Positions 63,971 to 64,000 of a stretch of DNA of 64,000 bases are shown piece after piece. The position numbers and the translations under genes are program-made. The stretch's first letter is position 1. Each line of letters starts with the position of its first letter. Under the pieces are notes generated by a model. It did not search any database, was not told the origin of the DNA, and worked only from the letters and a program-made list of their open reading frames with translations. The DNA is from Monoraphidium neglectum (lineage: Eukaryota > Chlorophyta > Chlorophyceae > Sphaeropleales > Selenastraceae), in NCBI RefSeq assembly GCF_000611645.1, contig NW_014013626.1:71363-135362 (forward strand), written 5' to 3'.

Positions 63971-64000
63971 AAGAAGCAAAAACGTTTTTGTAATTTAGTT

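Overview
This window is chloroplast DNA from a green alga, most likely a core chlorophycean (the Chlamydomonadales/Sphaeropleales side of Chlorophyceae). It is AT-rich and carries photosystem I and II, cytochrome b6f and ATP synthase genes, tufA and chlB, and a 16S-trnI-trnA-23S-5S operon. Lineage marks are: rpoB split into two genes (60422-62293 and 62516-63970); psaA broken into separately located exons flanked by group II intron halves; greatly enlarged clpP, rpoC1, rps2 and rps18; and gene pairs I know from Chlamydomonas-type plastids (atpA-psbI-cemA, ccsA-psbZ-psbM, rps7-atpE, psaA exon 2-psbJ-atpI-psaJ-rps12, and psbF-psbL-petG). infA and rpl12 are present and rpoC1 is one uninterrupted frame. 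From memory, C. reinhardtii differs on all three points, so this is not a close relative of it.

Layout. 1-6300: rps19, rps14, trnG, then clpP, trnL-UAG, rps4 and trnE on the minus strand. 6300-8560: gene-poor and repeat-bearing. 8560-20770: psaB, ccsA, psbZ, psbM, trnV, trnP, tufA, trnR, atpB, rps18, petB, trnI-CAU, trnQ, all on plus. 20900-29830: rpoC1, atpA, psbI, cemA, rpl12. 30260-36050: trnS-GCU and the rRNA operon on minus, read toward the left. 36840-38620: psbA and the 3' part of atpF. 38900-47450: rps2, infA, trnY, rps11, trnD, rps7, atpE, trnS-UGA, chlB, psb30, trnK, trnH. 47900-57270: psaA exon 3, psbD, trnN, trnfM, psaC, petL, psaA exon 2, psbJ, atpI, psaJ, rps12. 57330-59100: petG, intron-containing trnL-UAA, psbL and psbF on minus. 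60420-63970: the two rpoB genes. I count 19 tRNA genes and 3 rRNA genes.

Two kinds of non-genic structure dominate. First, nearly every protein gene ends in an AT-rich stem-loop, some with almost 40 paired bases, which probably forms the mRNA 3' end. Second, more than 30 clusters of short GC-rich palindromes are scattered through the spacers. They have also entered open reading frames of ccsA, rpoC1, chlB and, as tiny hairpins, clpP and cemA, always keeping the frame open. The same palindrome modules are translated in the same phase in different genes.

The genes form one working plastid unit. Photosystem, cytochrome and ATP synthase subunits are made by plastid ribosomes (rps, rpl, infA, tufA, rRNA, tRNA) from transcripts of the plastid-encoded polymerase (rpoB, rpoC1). 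Assembly and turnover factors are ccsA, cemA and clpP, and chlB supports chlorophyll synthesis in the dark. No wholly new system stands out. The most unusual items are the palindromes inside coding sequence, the three TRAM-like units plus a giant coiled coil in S2, the second S4 domain in rps4, a 5'-truncated atpF that may mark an inverted-repeat boundary, and a psaJ without an ATG.
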